Assembly: GCA_965223035.1 (NCBI GenBank)
Contig: OZ244980.1
Location: 4,216,001 to 4,280,000 of the forward strand
Source of the DNA: CAMDPA01 sp965223035
GTDB taxonomy: Bacteria; Pseudomonadota; Alphaproteobacteria; Rhizobiales; Hyphomicrobiaceae
Reading direction: 5' to 3'
Length of the DNA: 64,000 nt
Below are positions 1 through 8,250 of the stretch, piece after piece. Both the position numbers and the translations under genes were made by a program. Position 1 is the stretch's first letter. Every line of letters starts with the position of its first letter. Under the pieces are notes generated by a model. The model did not search any database and was not told the origin of the DNA. It saw only the letters and a program-made list of their open reading frames with translations.

Positions 1-131
1 CCCCATGCTTGGTCATCACCATGCCCTCCTGATAGGTCCAAAATCGCCCCGAGTTATCGCATCACGGGATCTATCCGCTCACCTTCGGAGACGGCTGGGT
101 CGTGCACACCACGACATCTTGACCGCTTGCG

Positions 132-240
132 GTCAACCGAATCCGGCCAACCTTGCAGGTGGCCATCCTCGGTTTCGGCGCTTACCTGGTCCTGCGGGAT
201 CAGATTACCGCTGATACCATGATCGCGGCCTCCATCATCT
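132..240 (+). pseudogene. Remnant of a type I secretion ABC transporter (PrtD/HlyB-like membrane domain)
   Basis: A stretch of about 36 codons reads through LQVAILGFGAYLV, then a short basic link, ITADTMIAASII. This resembles the end of the transmembrane domain of PrtD-type type I secretion permease/ATPases, where a G-AYLV segment is followed by an ITPG-MIAASI-like helix. The similarity stops abruptly at about position 240, just where the oppositely oriented phosphatase gene ends. No ATPase domain follows and no start lies nearby. I read it as a leftover of a deleted or rearranged transporter gene. The assignment is from memory of the family, over a short segment. Confidence 0.5.
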
Positions 241-1386
241 GTGCTGGACCGCCAGCTTGGCCAACTCGACCCGGCGCGATCGCACGATCTGTCCGTCGAT
301 ATCACGAATGGTCAAATCAACTGACCTCGCCGGCCAATTGATCTGCAGCACGCCGAAGTTCGCACCGCCATACATCTGGTCCAGCTGATAGGGTCCGCTC
401 TCTTCGGGGTCGGCAAACGGCAGGTTCATGGAACTCGACGTCACTTCGTAAAGCGGATAACCAACATCGTTTGACGTGCGATAAATTGAGGCGCGGTGAC
501 GATCGCCCGACAGCAGAATGACCCCGTTCGCGCCAACCCTTCTGATCAGCGCGAAAAGCTTGTTCCGCTCCAAGGGCAGATTGCCCCACCGCTCCCATCT
601 GTGCCCCTGGGCGAGAATTTGAATGCTGGAGACGATCAGTCGGACGTCGGCGGGCTTTTTCAGCTCGGCCGCCAGCCACCTCCACTGGCGCTCGCCCAAC
701 AGCGTTTTTTCCGGCGATGGGTCGGGCACATATCGGCCTTTGCCGAAGTCGGTGACGGATTTGCGGCGCAGCGGCGAACGAAAGCTGCGCGTATCGAGCA
801 TGATGATCTGCACCCGTTGACCGACTGGCCCGAATGCAGCCGCGTAAAAGATGCCGACGGGATCTTGTCCAACGACGCTGCCCGAACCTTTCCAAAACGT
901 GCGAAACAGCTTGCGCGCCGCCGCACGGTGGACAAAATCTCCACCCGCATCGTTGCCGCCGTAGTCATGGTCATCCCAAATCGCCAAGATCGGGAAAGCC
1001 TGGCGGGCCGCAGCGAACTCTGGCCGTTTTGCCAGCTTCGCGTAGGCCATCGTCAATTCGCGCCGATCTGCCGACTTGATGTCCCCGTAGACGTTGTCGC
1101 CAACCATTAAAAACAGTTCGGGCTTTGCCGCGATCACCGAACGCCAAATCGGCTGGTCGCGATTTTGATGTAAACACGACCCGAAGCCGATCCGCGTCAA
1201 CGGTGTGCGAGCTGGAGGCAGTGGGCTCCATGCCACCGAGGGCAAGACCAACGGCTCGGCGCGTGCGCTTTTAGAAAAGAACTCGCTATCGATCAGCACG
1301 GCACTGACCAATCCCACGCCGGCGACGACCAAGCCCAGGGTCATGCTGGCTCTGCGCCGAACAAGGTTCCCGAGATCTCGCGGCAT
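235..1386 (-). CDS. PhoD-like metallophosphatase, exported
   Basis: This 383-residue protein resembles the alkaline phosphatase D family, phosphomono- or diesterases acting outside the inner membrane. The metal-binding motifs are visible in order: FGSC at 68-71, GDNVYGD at 96-102, WDDHDYGGND at 137-146 and SGDRH near 295. The N-terminus has arginines followed by a hydrophobic stretch (about 9-30) and an ARA before residue 45. That suggests export, possibly by Tat, although the twin-arginine context is not canonical. The ATG start has a GGGAG sequence about 9 bases upstream. The gene follows iclR on the same strand, with a repeat B element in the 320-base gap, so co-transcription is uncertain. 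The substrate cannot be told from sequence. Confidence 0.85.
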   Translation of the reverse strand: MPRDLGNLVRRRASMTLGLVVAGVGLVSAVLIDSEFFSKSARAEPLVLPSVAWSPLPPARTPLTRIGFGSCLHQNRDQPIWRSVIAAKPELFLMVGDNVYGDIKSADRRELTMAYAKLAKRPEFAAARQAFPILAIWDDHDYGGNDAGGDFVHRAAARKLFRTFWKGSGSVVGQDPVGIFYAAAFGPVGQRVQIIMLDTRSFRSPLRRKSVTDFGKGRYVPDPSPEKTLLGERQWRWLAAELKKPADVRLIVSSIQILAQGHRWERWGNLPLERNKLFALIRRVGANGVILLSGDRHRASIYRTSNDVGYPLYEVTSSSMNLPFADPEESGPYQLDQMYGGANFGVLQINWPARSVDLTIRDIDGQIVRSRRVELAKLAVQHR

Positions 1387-1437
1387 CGCTGGGCGCTCCC
1401 TTGTTTTTGACCGATCAATGGACCGTAAGCTAACCGT

Positions 1438-1568
1438 TAGAGCATTTCAGTGTTCGCTGGAACCATCCCGCTCCACCAACCGGCCACCCTACGGCACGCT
1501 TGGGTGGGGAGCCGGATCGGGAAGCGGGCCGGCAACGCTCATCTGCCTCAGGTGGACATGATCATGGC
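1438..1568 (+). repeat. Dispersed repeat family B, copy B1
   Basis: This GC-rich element begins near AGAGCATTTCAG and contains the family signature CTGGAACCATCCCGCTCC, a GGCCACCC...GGGTGG inverted pair, and a 3' end related to the CCGCCTCAGG segment followed by GATCAT. It lies between the 3' end of iclR and the start of the PhoD-like gene. It aligns by eye with copies near 5.7, 6.2, 8.3, 57.9 and 60.6 kb. Confidence 0.75.
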
Positions 1569-1704
1569 TTGAAACTGCTGTGACGGCGCCGGGGACCAGG
1601 CGCGACACTGACCTGGCTTTTGCCCGCCCAATCGGCTCACGCAAGCCGCACGCCTCGCCGCCGGCCGGCATGCACCCAACACGGGTGACGGCGCTGCGAG
1701 CCGA

Positions 1705-2505
1705 TCATATCAACACCTGCTCCGCTTCGCAGGCCGCCGACCTCAGCGCCGCCAGAAACTCTGACTCAAGCCGTTTCACGGCCACGCGCTCCGACCGCAC
1801 ACCGATGTTGAGCGCACAGACGACGGTACCATCGACGCGCTTGACCGGCACCGCGATCGAGCGCAGGCCGAACTCCCCTTCCCCGTCCACCAAGGCATAG
1901 CCCTTTGTTCGCGCGGAGATGATGGCGGCGCGGAGTTCGACTTTGTCGATCACCGTCCGCTCCGTCAGCTTGGTCGGATGCAACCGACCGAGATAGGCAT
2001 CAAGATCCGTGTCGGACAAGTGAGCCAGCATCACCCGGCCCACCGATGTGCAGAAGGCGGGCAGCCGCAGGCCAATGTCCACGCGAACGGTGATGACCCG
2101 CGCCGGCGTTGCGCTGGCGACAAAAACCACATCGTCACCGTCCAGCACGGCAGCCGCGCAGGATTCGTGCACGTCCAGGGCGACCCGCTCCACCAGCGGC
2201 GCCATCACCATCGTCATCGTGCTCGACGACAGATAAGCTTTGGCCAACATCAGCACCCGCGGAGTCAGCCGAAACAATCGCCCGTCGCTGACGACGTAAC
2301 CCAACATTTCCAGCGTATAAAGGGCGCGGCGCACACTGGCGCGCGATGCGTCGAGGATCGTTGCGATCTCGCTCAAGGTCAACGCTCGCCGAGACGCGTC
2401 GAACGCACCGATGACTTTGAGCCCGCGAGCCAGGATCTCCAGATAATCAGGCCCGAACTCGCTGGCGCGTCTTTGCTCCTCTTCGGTCCGACGCAGGCGG
2501 GGCAT
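1705..2505 (-). CDS. IclR-family transcriptional regulator
   Basis: This 266-residue regulator has an N-terminal winged helix-turn-helix (about 40-90, LTLSEIATILDASRASVRRAL then LEMLGYV) and a C-terminal IclR effector domain (about 100-260, with VGRVMLA and the GYALVDGE segment). The layout is closest to the PcaR/PcaU/PobR branch, which controls aromatic catabolism, often as an activator. It is transcribed away from the Rieske oxygenase gene, and the 307-base gap between them holds a symmetric GTTC/GAAC array. By position it probably controls the downstream oxygenase cluster and perhaps itself. The effector molecule is unknown. The ATG at 2505 is preceded only by a weak purine stretch. Confidence 0.9.
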   Translation of the reverse strand: MPRLRRTEEEQRRASEFGPDYLEILARGLKVIGAFDASRRALTLSEIATILDASRASVRRALYTLEMLGYVVSDGRLFRLTPRVLMLAKAYLSSSTMTMVMAPLVERVALDVHESCAAAVLDGDDVVFVASATPARVITVRVDIGLRLPAFCTSVGRVMLAHLSDTDLDAYLGRLHPTKLTERTVIDKVELRAAIISARTKGYALVDGEGEFGLRSIAVPVKRVDGTVVCALNIGVRSERVAVKRLESEFLAALRSAACEAEQVLI

Positions 2506-2704
2506 TGCCTATCCCAACAGAAGCGCCAACGATCCCGTGCCGGGAGATCGTCAAAACAGGCGATCAACGACGCACCACTGGCTTGTCGGCACCCACTGGC
2601 CGGCGACAACGACGTTGCTGCCACATCCCAGATGCCTAGCGATCCATCCGCCTTATCCGACCAGCATCGCGGATCGATTGACGGCTTGCATCATCAGCCG
2701 GGGC

Positions 2705-2738
2705 GTTCTAGTATCGAACATATGTTCGCCTACCGAAC
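2705..2738. promoter_or_regulatory. Symmetric operator array, probable IclR-family binding site
   Basis: Two identical architectures GTTC-N7-GAAC lie 4 bases apart (2705-2719 and 2724-2738), joined by ATAT. The inner half-sites form the perfect 14-base palindrome CGAACATATGTTCG at 2715-2728. The array sits between the divergent iclR and Rieske oxygenase genes, about 75 bases before the oxygenase start. PcaU/PobR-type regulators are known to bind a palindrome plus an additional repeat, so this is a natural candidate site. The symmetry is seen directly; the binding is inferred. Confidence 0.65.
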
Positions 2739-2812
2739 CTATGCAAGCAAAAAGAGCAAAAAGATCTGCAAGCGACGAATGGCATAGAGCCGTCATCCGG
2801 AGGGACGCGGCC

Positions 2813-4129
2813 ATGATGAGCGCCGAGCAAAACGCCAAGATCACCCGGATCGGCCCCGGTACGCCATGCGGCAAACTCATGCGCGGCTATTGGCAGCCGG
2901 CAGCGCTGTCGGAGGAACTGCCCGCCGACCGCCCCGTCGTGCCGGTACGCCTGCTCGGACAAGACTTCGTGCTGTTTCGCGACGAGCGCGGCCGGCTCGG
3001 CCTGCTCGACCGCGACTGTCCGCATCGCGGTGCTGACCTGGCGTTCGGGCGGCGCGAGGATGGCGGTCTGCGCTGTGTATTTCACGGCTGGCTCTTTGAT
3101 GTCTCCGGCAAATGCCTGGAGATGCCGGCGGAACCGGCCGGCAGCCGGTTTTGCGAACAGCTCCGGCAGCCCAGCTACCCGGTCGAGGAGCATAACGGTG
3201 TCATCTTCGCGTATCTGGGCGAAGATGAACCTCCAGCCTTCCCGGCCTTCGACTGTTTCGTGGCACCGGACGCCTACACGTTCGCCTACAAGGGACTATG
3301 GGAGTGCAACTGGCTGCAGGCGTTTGAGGTCGGCATCGATCCGGCGCACGCTTCGTATCTGCATCGGTTTTTCGAGGACGATGACCCAAGGGCGGGCTAT
3401 GGCAAACAATTCCGGGACCGTTCGTCCGGCTCCGAGCTGACCATGACCCAGGTGCTTCGGGAATACGATCGTCCCCATATCGAGGCCATTCCGACTGACT
3501 ACGGTTTCAGAATTGAGACCACCCGCGACATGTCGGAGAGCGAAACCCACGTCCGCGTTACCAACTGCATATTCCCGCACACTGTCAATCTGCCGCTGTC
3601 AACGGAGATGGTGCTCACCCAGCTGCACGTGCCGATCGACGATACGCACACATTCTGGTACGCGATGTTCACCAGCTTCACGCAGCCGATCGACAAAGAG
3701 ACAATGCGCCGCCAGCGCCTGCAATTGATCGAGCCACCGCATTATCGCTCGAAGCTCAACAGGGCCAACGACTATGGCTTTGACGCAGGCGAGCAGGCCA
3801 ACAAAACGTACACGGGCATGGGGGAAGACATCAACGTGCACGATCAATTTGCCGTCGAGTCGCAGGGACGAATTCAGAACCGTACACGCGAGCATTTGGG
3901 ACAATCGGACCGCGCGATAACTGCCTTTCGCCGACTGCTCTCCAGCGCCATCGACAAAGCCGAGACGGGCGAGCCGCTGCCGATGCGGCCCAGCACCGAA
4001 GGCGCCGCCGCACTGACCGGGCCGGCCACCGTCGATAGCGTCGTGACGCGTTCGGCTTGGCAGCAACAATGGCACGGCGTGTATGCTCGCCGGCGCGCCG
4101 CTGCGCCGTGGGCGGCTGCAGCGGAATGA
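2813..4129 (+). CDS. Rieske non-heme iron oxygenase, catalytic (alpha) subunit
   Basis: This 438-residue protein belongs to the aromatic-ring hydroxylating oxygenases of the phthalate 4,5-dioxygenase / LigX / vanillate demethylase type. The Rieske [2Fe-2S] ligands are C69-x-H71 and C88-x2-H91. The mononuclear iron site shows as D176-P-A-H179-x4-H184. I chose the ATG at 2813 because GGAGGG lies about 9 bases upstream and homologous sequence begins there, although the frame is open further 5'. It is followed after 58 bases by a glutamine-synthetase-like gene and is divergent from iclR. No ferredoxin or reductase gene is in the window, so electrons must come from elsewhere. The substrate is unknown; the neighbours hint at an amine or amide compound. 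Confidence 0.9.
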   Translation: MMSAEQNAKITRIGPGTPCGKLMRGYWQPAALSEELPADRPVVPVRLLGQDFVLFRDERGRLGLLDRDCPHRGADLAFGRREDGGLRCVFHGWLFDVSGKCLEMPAEPAGSRFCEQLRQPSYPVEEHNGVIFAYLGEDEPPAFPAFDCFVAPDAYTFAYKGLWECNWLQAFEVGIDPAHASYLHRFFEDDDPRAGYGKQFRDRSSGSELTMTQVLREYDRPHIEAIPTDYGFRIETTRDMSESETHVRVTNCIFPHTVNLPLSTEMVLTQLHVPIDDTHTFWYAMFTSFTQPIDKETMRRQRLQLIEPPHYRSKLNRANDYGFDAGEQANKTYTGMGEDINVHDQFAVESQGRIQNRTREHLGQSDRAITAFRRLLSSAIDKAETGEPLPMRPSTEGAAALTGPATVDSVVTRSAWQQQWHGVYARRRAAAPWAAAAE

Positions 4130-4187
4130 GCCGCCGCCGCTCGATGCTGGAGCGGTTGTGAACAATCAGTTCAAAAGGACGCCGAAC

Positions 4188-5657
4188 ATGCGTGTGGGCG
4201 AGGGGTCTGTCGGTCGCTCGGACTTCATCAAAACCTATGATCTGTGGTCGGCTCAAGATCGCGACTCGGCCCAACGCGTCCTGGCGCTCGTCAAGGAGAA
4301 GGGCATCAAGCTCATCCGCCTATCGTTTCCCGATCAGCACGGGATTTTGCGCGGTAAGACCGTGGTGGCCGAGCAGTTGGACTCAGTCTTTCGCAACGGC
4401 TGCACGCTACCAACCACGTTGGTTGGCAAGGACACCTCGAACAAGACCATCTATCCCGTTTTCACCGCGGATGGTGGGTTTGGCGTCGAGGGCATGGGAG
4501 GCGCCGGCGACTTGATCATGGTCCCGGTCATCGACAGCTTCCGGACCTTGCCGTGGGTGCCCCATACGGCATGGCTGCTCTGTGACGCCTATCTGAAAAA
4601 TGGCAAACCGCTACCGTTTTCGACCCGGCACGTCTGCGCAGAGGCGCTACAGCGGCTCGCAACGGCCGGTTACGACGTCTTTGCCGGGCTCGAAGTTGAG
4701 TTCTATGTCCTCAAGGTGTCTGACCCGAAGCTGTCGGCCCAGAACGCCACCCAGCCGCCGCCACCGCTCGACACCGATCTCGTTGCGTTCGGCTACCACT
4801 ACCTGACCGAGATCAGGGTCGATCAACTCGATCCCGTCATTCAATTGTTGCTGCCCAACCTGCAGGCGCTCAACCTTCCGATTCGTTCCTTTGAGGGCGA
4901 GTTCGGTCCCAGCCAGCTGGAGGTGACGTTCGCCCCACAGGCCGGGTTACGCGCGGCGGACGATATGATCTTGTTTCGCAATGCGGTCAAACAGATCTGT
5001 CGACGCCATGGCTATCATGCCACGTTCATGTGCCGTCCGGGATTACCAAACCTTTTTGCTTCCGGATGGCACCTGCACCAATCTTTACAGGATCGGAAAT
5101 CCGGGGCCAACGCGCTGGCCGCGAACCGCCCTGACGCGGTGTTGTCGGATCTCGGATTGAACTATATCGCCGGACTGCTGCAACACGCGCGTGCCTCCTG
5201 TTTGTTCACGACACCGACGATCAATGGCTATAAGCGCTACAAGCCGAACTCGCTGGCGCCCGACCGCGCGATCTGGGGGCGCGATCACAAGGGCGCGATG
5301 CTGCGCGTGGTCAGCGCCGGCCCTGGCGATCAAGCCACGCGGATCGAGAACCGGGTCGGCGAGCCGGCGGCGAATCCATACCTTTACATCGCATCGCAGG
5401 TCTTGACCGGGCTGGCCGGGATCGAACAAAAGCTGACGCCGACCACCGCGTCGGATACGCCCTACGAAACCGAGGCTCAACGGTTACCAACGAGCTTGAT
5501 GGAAGCGGTTGCGGCATTCCGAGAGGACACGATCTATCATGATTTGCTCGGCCGGCAATTTGTCGATTACATTTTGAAAATCAAGGAATCTGAAATCGCA
5601 CGCTTTCTGTCGGAAGTCACCGATTGGGAGCATCGCGAATATTTCGAGATGTTCTAA
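4188..5657 (+). CDS. Glutamine-synthetase-family ligase, probably gamma-glutamyl-amine forming
   Basis: This 489-residue protein has the glutamine synthetase fold: an N-terminal beta-grasp region (about 30-130, LSFPDQHGILRGK) and a catalytic barrel. In the barrel are GLEVEF (167-172), EGEFGPSQLEV (about 245), ASGWHLHQSL (about 307) and ENRVGEPAANPYLY (about 405). The divergence from housekeeping GlnA and the setting next to a Rieske oxygenase recall the gamma-glutamylanilide synthetases of aniline catabolism, which ligate glutamate to an amine. The ATG at 4188 has AAGGA 9 bases upstream; a GTG at 4158 with GGAG is an alternative. It is probably co-transcribed with the oxygenase. The true amine substrate is not deducible. 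Confidence 0.85.
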   Translation: MRVGEGSVGRSDFIKTYDLWSAQDRDSAQRVLALVKEKGIKLIRLSFPDQHGILRGKTVVAEQLDSVFRNGCTLPTTLVGKDTSNKTIYPVFTADGGFGVEGMGGAGDLIMVPVIDSFRTLPWVPHTAWLLCDAYLKNGKPLPFSTRHVCAEALQRLATAGYDVFAGLEVEFYVLKVSDPKLSAQNATQPPPPLDTDLVAFGYHYLTEIRVDQLDPVIQLLLPNLQALNLPIRSFEGEFGPSQLEVTFAPQAGLRAADDMILFRNAVKQICRRHGYHATFMCRPGLPNLFASGWHLHQSLQDRKSGANALAANRPDAVLSDLGLNYIAGLLQHARASCLFTTPTINGYKRYKPNSLAPDRAIWGRDHKGAMLRVVSAGPGDQATRIENRVGEPAANPYLYIASQVLTGLAGIEQKLTPTTASDTPYETEAQRLPTSLMEAVAAFREDTIYHDLLGRQFVDYILKIKESEIARFLSEVTDWEHREYFEMF

Positions 5658-5732
5658 GCAGCGCCCGCCATTCCCGTTTGCCCTTGGCTGACGGTTCCGT
5701 TTGAGTTTTTGGCGAAGCCACGTGCGCCTGCA

Positions 5733-5856
5733 GCGCTTCACGGTTGGCTGCAACCATCCCGCTCCCACTCGGCCACCCGCGGCATCGTGCCAACGGGCGA
5801 CCGGGTGGAGGAGCGGGCGGGCAAGGTGATTCCGCCTCAGGCGGAAATGATCTAAT
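5733..5856 (+). repeat. Dispersed repeat family B, copy B2
   Basis: The element has the family layout: GCTTCACGGTTGGCTGCAAC, then CATCCCGCTCC, CGGCCACCC, GGGTGGAGGAGCGGG, and at the 3' end the perfect hairpin CCGCC-TCA-GGCGG followed by AAATGATCTA. It lies between the glutamine-synthetase-like gene and the small secreted protein. This copy shows the 3' hairpin most clearly. Confidence 0.8.
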
Positions 5857-5894
5857 GGTCTGACCATCGCTGGTGTTAGGCCTAGGAGCTGATC

Positions 5895-6197
5895 ATGCAT
5901 CAAGTCGTTTTCGTTGCGGTTTCGACACTGCTGCTGGCAACCGCGGGTGCGAACGCACAACGCGCGCTGACAATTGACGAAAAGCTGGACGTCGTCCTGC
6001 AACGGCTGGAAAACACCAATGCCTCCATATCCGCACTCAATGCCACGATCGTCCGGATTGAGGACCGTATCCAATCGCTGGTCTCTCATTCGACCACGTC
6101 CGAACGGCGCTGCGACCAGCTCACGCAAGACCTGAAGGATCTCAATCGCGCACTAAAAAGCCTGGAAGACGATCTCGCCGCGCGGGCAAATCGCTAG
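5895..6197 (+). CDS. Small secreted coiled-coil protein, unknown function
   Basis: This 100-residue protein starts with a signal peptide (about 1-21, hydrophobic VVFVAVSTLLLATAG, likely cleaved after ANA). The mature part is mostly helical with heptad-like spacing (KLDVVLQRLENTNASISALN and later LKDLNRALKSLEDDL), so a periplasmic coiled coil is likely. AGGAG lies 6 bases before the ATG. It sits between the glutamine-synthetase-like ligase and the M20 hydrolase but is separated from both by repeat B copies, so it may not belong to the same unit. I do not recognise a named family. Confidence 0.75.
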   Translation: MHQVVFVAVSTLLLATAGANAQRALTIDEKLDVVLQRLENTNASISALNATIVRIEDRIQSLVSHSTTSERRCDQLTQDLKDLNRALKSLEDDLAARANR

Positions 6198-6216
6198 CCC
6201 CATTCCCGGAACCTAT

Positions 6217-6326
6217 GGCGTTTCAGAGTTGGCTGGAACCATCCCGCTGCTCCGCCCCGTCCCTCCCCTCGCCACCCAACGGCATGCCGTTCTGGGTAGC
6301 GAGTGGAGGAACGGGGCGGGGCAGAG
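6217..6326 (+). repeat. Dispersed repeat family B, copy B3
   Basis: It begins GCGTTTCAGAGTTGGCTGG, then AACCATCCCGCTG, GCCACCCAACGGCATGCCGT, TGGGTAGC and GAGTGGAGGAACGGGGCGGGG. The GC-rich arms GCCCCGT and ACGGGGC can pair. It lies 19 bases after the stop of the small secreted protein gene and about 210 bases before the M20 hydrolase. Confidence 0.75.
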
Positions 6327-6534
6327 AGCCGGCACGGCGGCCTCGGGTCTGGTCCCGTCGCCCGTCCCGTTCGCAGGGACCGGCTCACTTTTGCCCCGTC
6401 GTCCGACGTAAGTGATGACGAGCATGGTTTTTGTTGCAATAACACTGATCGTGATGACGGCTCTTCGCTGGCCCTCCGAGCACCGGGGCACGGTCAAATG
6501 CATGACGGGCTTTATAGCTGGATTTGGAGAAACC

Positions 6535-7698
6535 ATGCCCACACGTAACCGGTTCGCCGAGTTCCTGCCGGAAATTACCGCGTGGCGCCGCGACTTCCAC
6601 GCTCACCCAGAGCTGCTGTTTGAGACCCATCGAACCGCGGCGATCGTCGCAGACAAGCTGCGGGATTTCGGTTGTGATGATGTGGTCACCGGCATTGGCC
6701 GTACCGGCGTGGTCGGCGTGATCAAGGGCAAGGCGGCCAAATCCGGACGTGTCGTCGGCCTAAGGGCAGACATGGACGCACTGCCGATCGAAGAGGCGAC
6801 GGGGCTCGCGTATGCCTCAAAGACGGTCGGTCTCATGCACGCCTGCGGTCACGACGGGCACACGGCCATGTTACTGGGTGCCGCGAAATATCTGACCCAG
6901 ACCAGAAACTTCGATGGAACCGTTGTCGTTATTTTTCAACCCGCCGAAGAGGGAGGCGGAGGCGGGAAAGAAATGTGTGAAGATGGGCTGATGGAACGTT
7001 TTGGGATCCAAGAAGTTTATGGGATGCATAATTGGCCCGGCCAGCCCGCCGGCACGTTCGCCATACGAGCAGGCGCCTTCTTCGCGGCCACCGACCAATT
7101 TGAAATCGAAGTAACCGGGCGCGGAGGACACGCGGCGGAACCGCACGGGGCCATCGACACGGTCGTCGCCTCGGCATATATCGTTACGGCGTTGCAGACC
7201 ATTGTGTCGCGCAACGCAGACCCGAACCAACGGTTGGTTATCTCCGTCACCTCGTGTGAGACGTCGTCCAAGGCCTTCAATGTGATTCCGGAGCGCACGC
7301 TGCTCAAGGGAACGATCCGGACGTTGTCGGAGGCCCTGCGAACACTCGCCGAGCGGCGGCTTAAGGAGGTGGCCGAGGCTACGGCCAGAGCTTTCGGGGC
7401 GCAGGCGCGCGTCAATTTCCGTCCTGGCTATCCGATCATGGTCAATCATGCGCCCGAGACGGCACACGCTGCCGCTGCGGCCGAAAAGGTCGCCGGCCAC
7501 TGTGCCGAGGCCTCCATGTTAATGGTCGGGGAGGATTTCGCCTACATGCTGCAAGAGCGCCCAGGGGCCTACATCCTGTTAGGCAACGGCGATACACCGA
7601 TGGTCCACCACCCCGAATACAATTTCAATGACGAGGCGATTCCCGCCGGTTGTTCTTGGTGGGTCGAATTAGCGGAAAATCGTTTGCCCATGGCCTGA
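6535..7698 (+). CDS. M20 family metallo-amidohydrolase (HipO/IAA-amino acid hydrolase type)
   Basis: This 387-residue cytosolic hydrolase belongs to the M20D group, which cleaves N-acyl amino acids such as hippurate and indole-acetyl conjugates. Visible residues are HACGHDGH at 102-109 (with the metal-binding Cys of this group), the catalytic Glu pair in QPAEEG at 136-140, the dimerisation-domain segment GRGGHAAEPH, GEDFAYML near 340, and the final metal His in VHHPEYNF near 362. The ATG at 6535 has GGAG 5 bases upstream, and the homologous sequence starts just after it. In this context it could hydrolyse a gamma-glutamyl or acyl-amide intermediate made by the neighbouring ligase and oxygenase, which is inference. 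Confidence 0.9.
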   Translation: MPTRNRFAEFLPEITAWRRDFHAHPELLFETHRTAAIVADKLRDFGCDDVVTGIGRTGVVGVIKGKAAKSGRVVGLRADMDALPIEEATGLAYASKTVGLMHACGHDGHTAMLLGAAKYLTQTRNFDGTVVVIFQPAEEGGGGGKEMCEDGLMERFGIQEVYGMHNWPGQPAGTFAIRAGAFFAATDQFEIEVTGRGGHAAEPHGAIDTVVASAYIVTALQTIVSRNADPNQRLVISVTSCETSSKAFNVIPERTLLKGTIRTLSEALRTLAERRLKEVAEATARAFGAQARVNFRPGYPIMVNHAPETAHAAAAAEKVAGHCAEASMLMVGEDFAYMLQERPGAYILLGNGDTPMVHHPEYNFNDEAIPAGCSWWVELAENRLPMA

Positions 7699-7731
7699 GT
7701 TGTTCCGCTGTATGCGTCCAATTGCGCCCAA

Positions 7732-7950
7732 TCACCTGCGGCGCGCGAACGACCGCCAAATTGCGACCGCCAGGAATAGGAAGAAGATGATGGATCCTGC
7801 AAACACGGAATCCTCAAGATACCTGCGTTGATCCGTGACCAACGCAACGATGTATCCCAAAAAATGCAAACAAAATGCAACAAAGGCCCCAAGCAGAATG
7901 ATTTGCAGCTCCGAGGAGCTTGAGATCGCCTCACGCAACTTCTCAAACAT
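7732..7950 (-). CDS. Small integral membrane protein, unknown function
   Basis: This 72-residue protein has two predicted membrane helices (about 15-37, ELQIILLGAFVAFCLHFLGY, and about 50-66, GSIIFFLFLAVAIW) and a basic C-terminal tail (FARRR). The start at 7950 has GGAGA 8 bases upstream, better than the upstream in-frame start at 8013. It is convergent with the M20 hydrolase, with a 33-base gap. No named family is recognised. Confidence 0.6.
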   Translation of the reverse strand: MFEKLREAISSSSELQIILLGAFVAFCLHFLGYIVALVTDQRRYLEDSVFAGSIIFFLFLAVAIWRSFARRR

Positions 7951-8162
7951 CGCTGGTTCTCCGCTACACTCAGGAGACGCCCTGCCTTGTGCAGCCGTGT
8001 TAGGCCCGGTCAATGCTGATCGCGGTGCATCGGCCGTTGTCGATGCGCTTGTGCACGTTGATCCATCGCCGCCCGAACAGGCTAGAGCATCGTGCCTTGA
8101 GTTACCACTGCTGAAACGGCGACGCCTTGAGGCGCAAAGGTAATCACTCCCAAAGTGATATG

Positions 8163-8250
8163 CAGGTTGCTCTACACTCTAAGAGCGATCATCATCGCGC
8201 CTTAAATCGGAACCGGCTTTGCGGTTCCGATTTAAGGCGCGATGATCTAG
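8163..8250 (+). repeat. Dispersed hairpin repeat family A, copy A1
   Basis: The left part reads GGTTGCTCTACACTCTAAGAG. The core is a long near-perfect hairpin (about 8187-8248): an arm ending CCTTAAATCGGAACCG, a short GCTTTG loop, and the complementary arm ending in GCGCGATGATC. The 3' end is CTAG. The B4 element starts immediately afterwards, so the two families abut here. Confidence 0.85.

Noticed and set aside
496..1110. Open frame of 204 codons on the plus strand over the PhoD-like gene
   Set aside because: It lies antisense to a gene with clear metallophosphatase motifs; the residues show no family and are the shadow of high-GC coding DNA.
1978..2787. Plus-strand open frame of 269 codons over iclR
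   Set aside because: Antisense shadow, very rich in His, Arg and Gln, no recognisable domain, and it crosses the divergent promoter.
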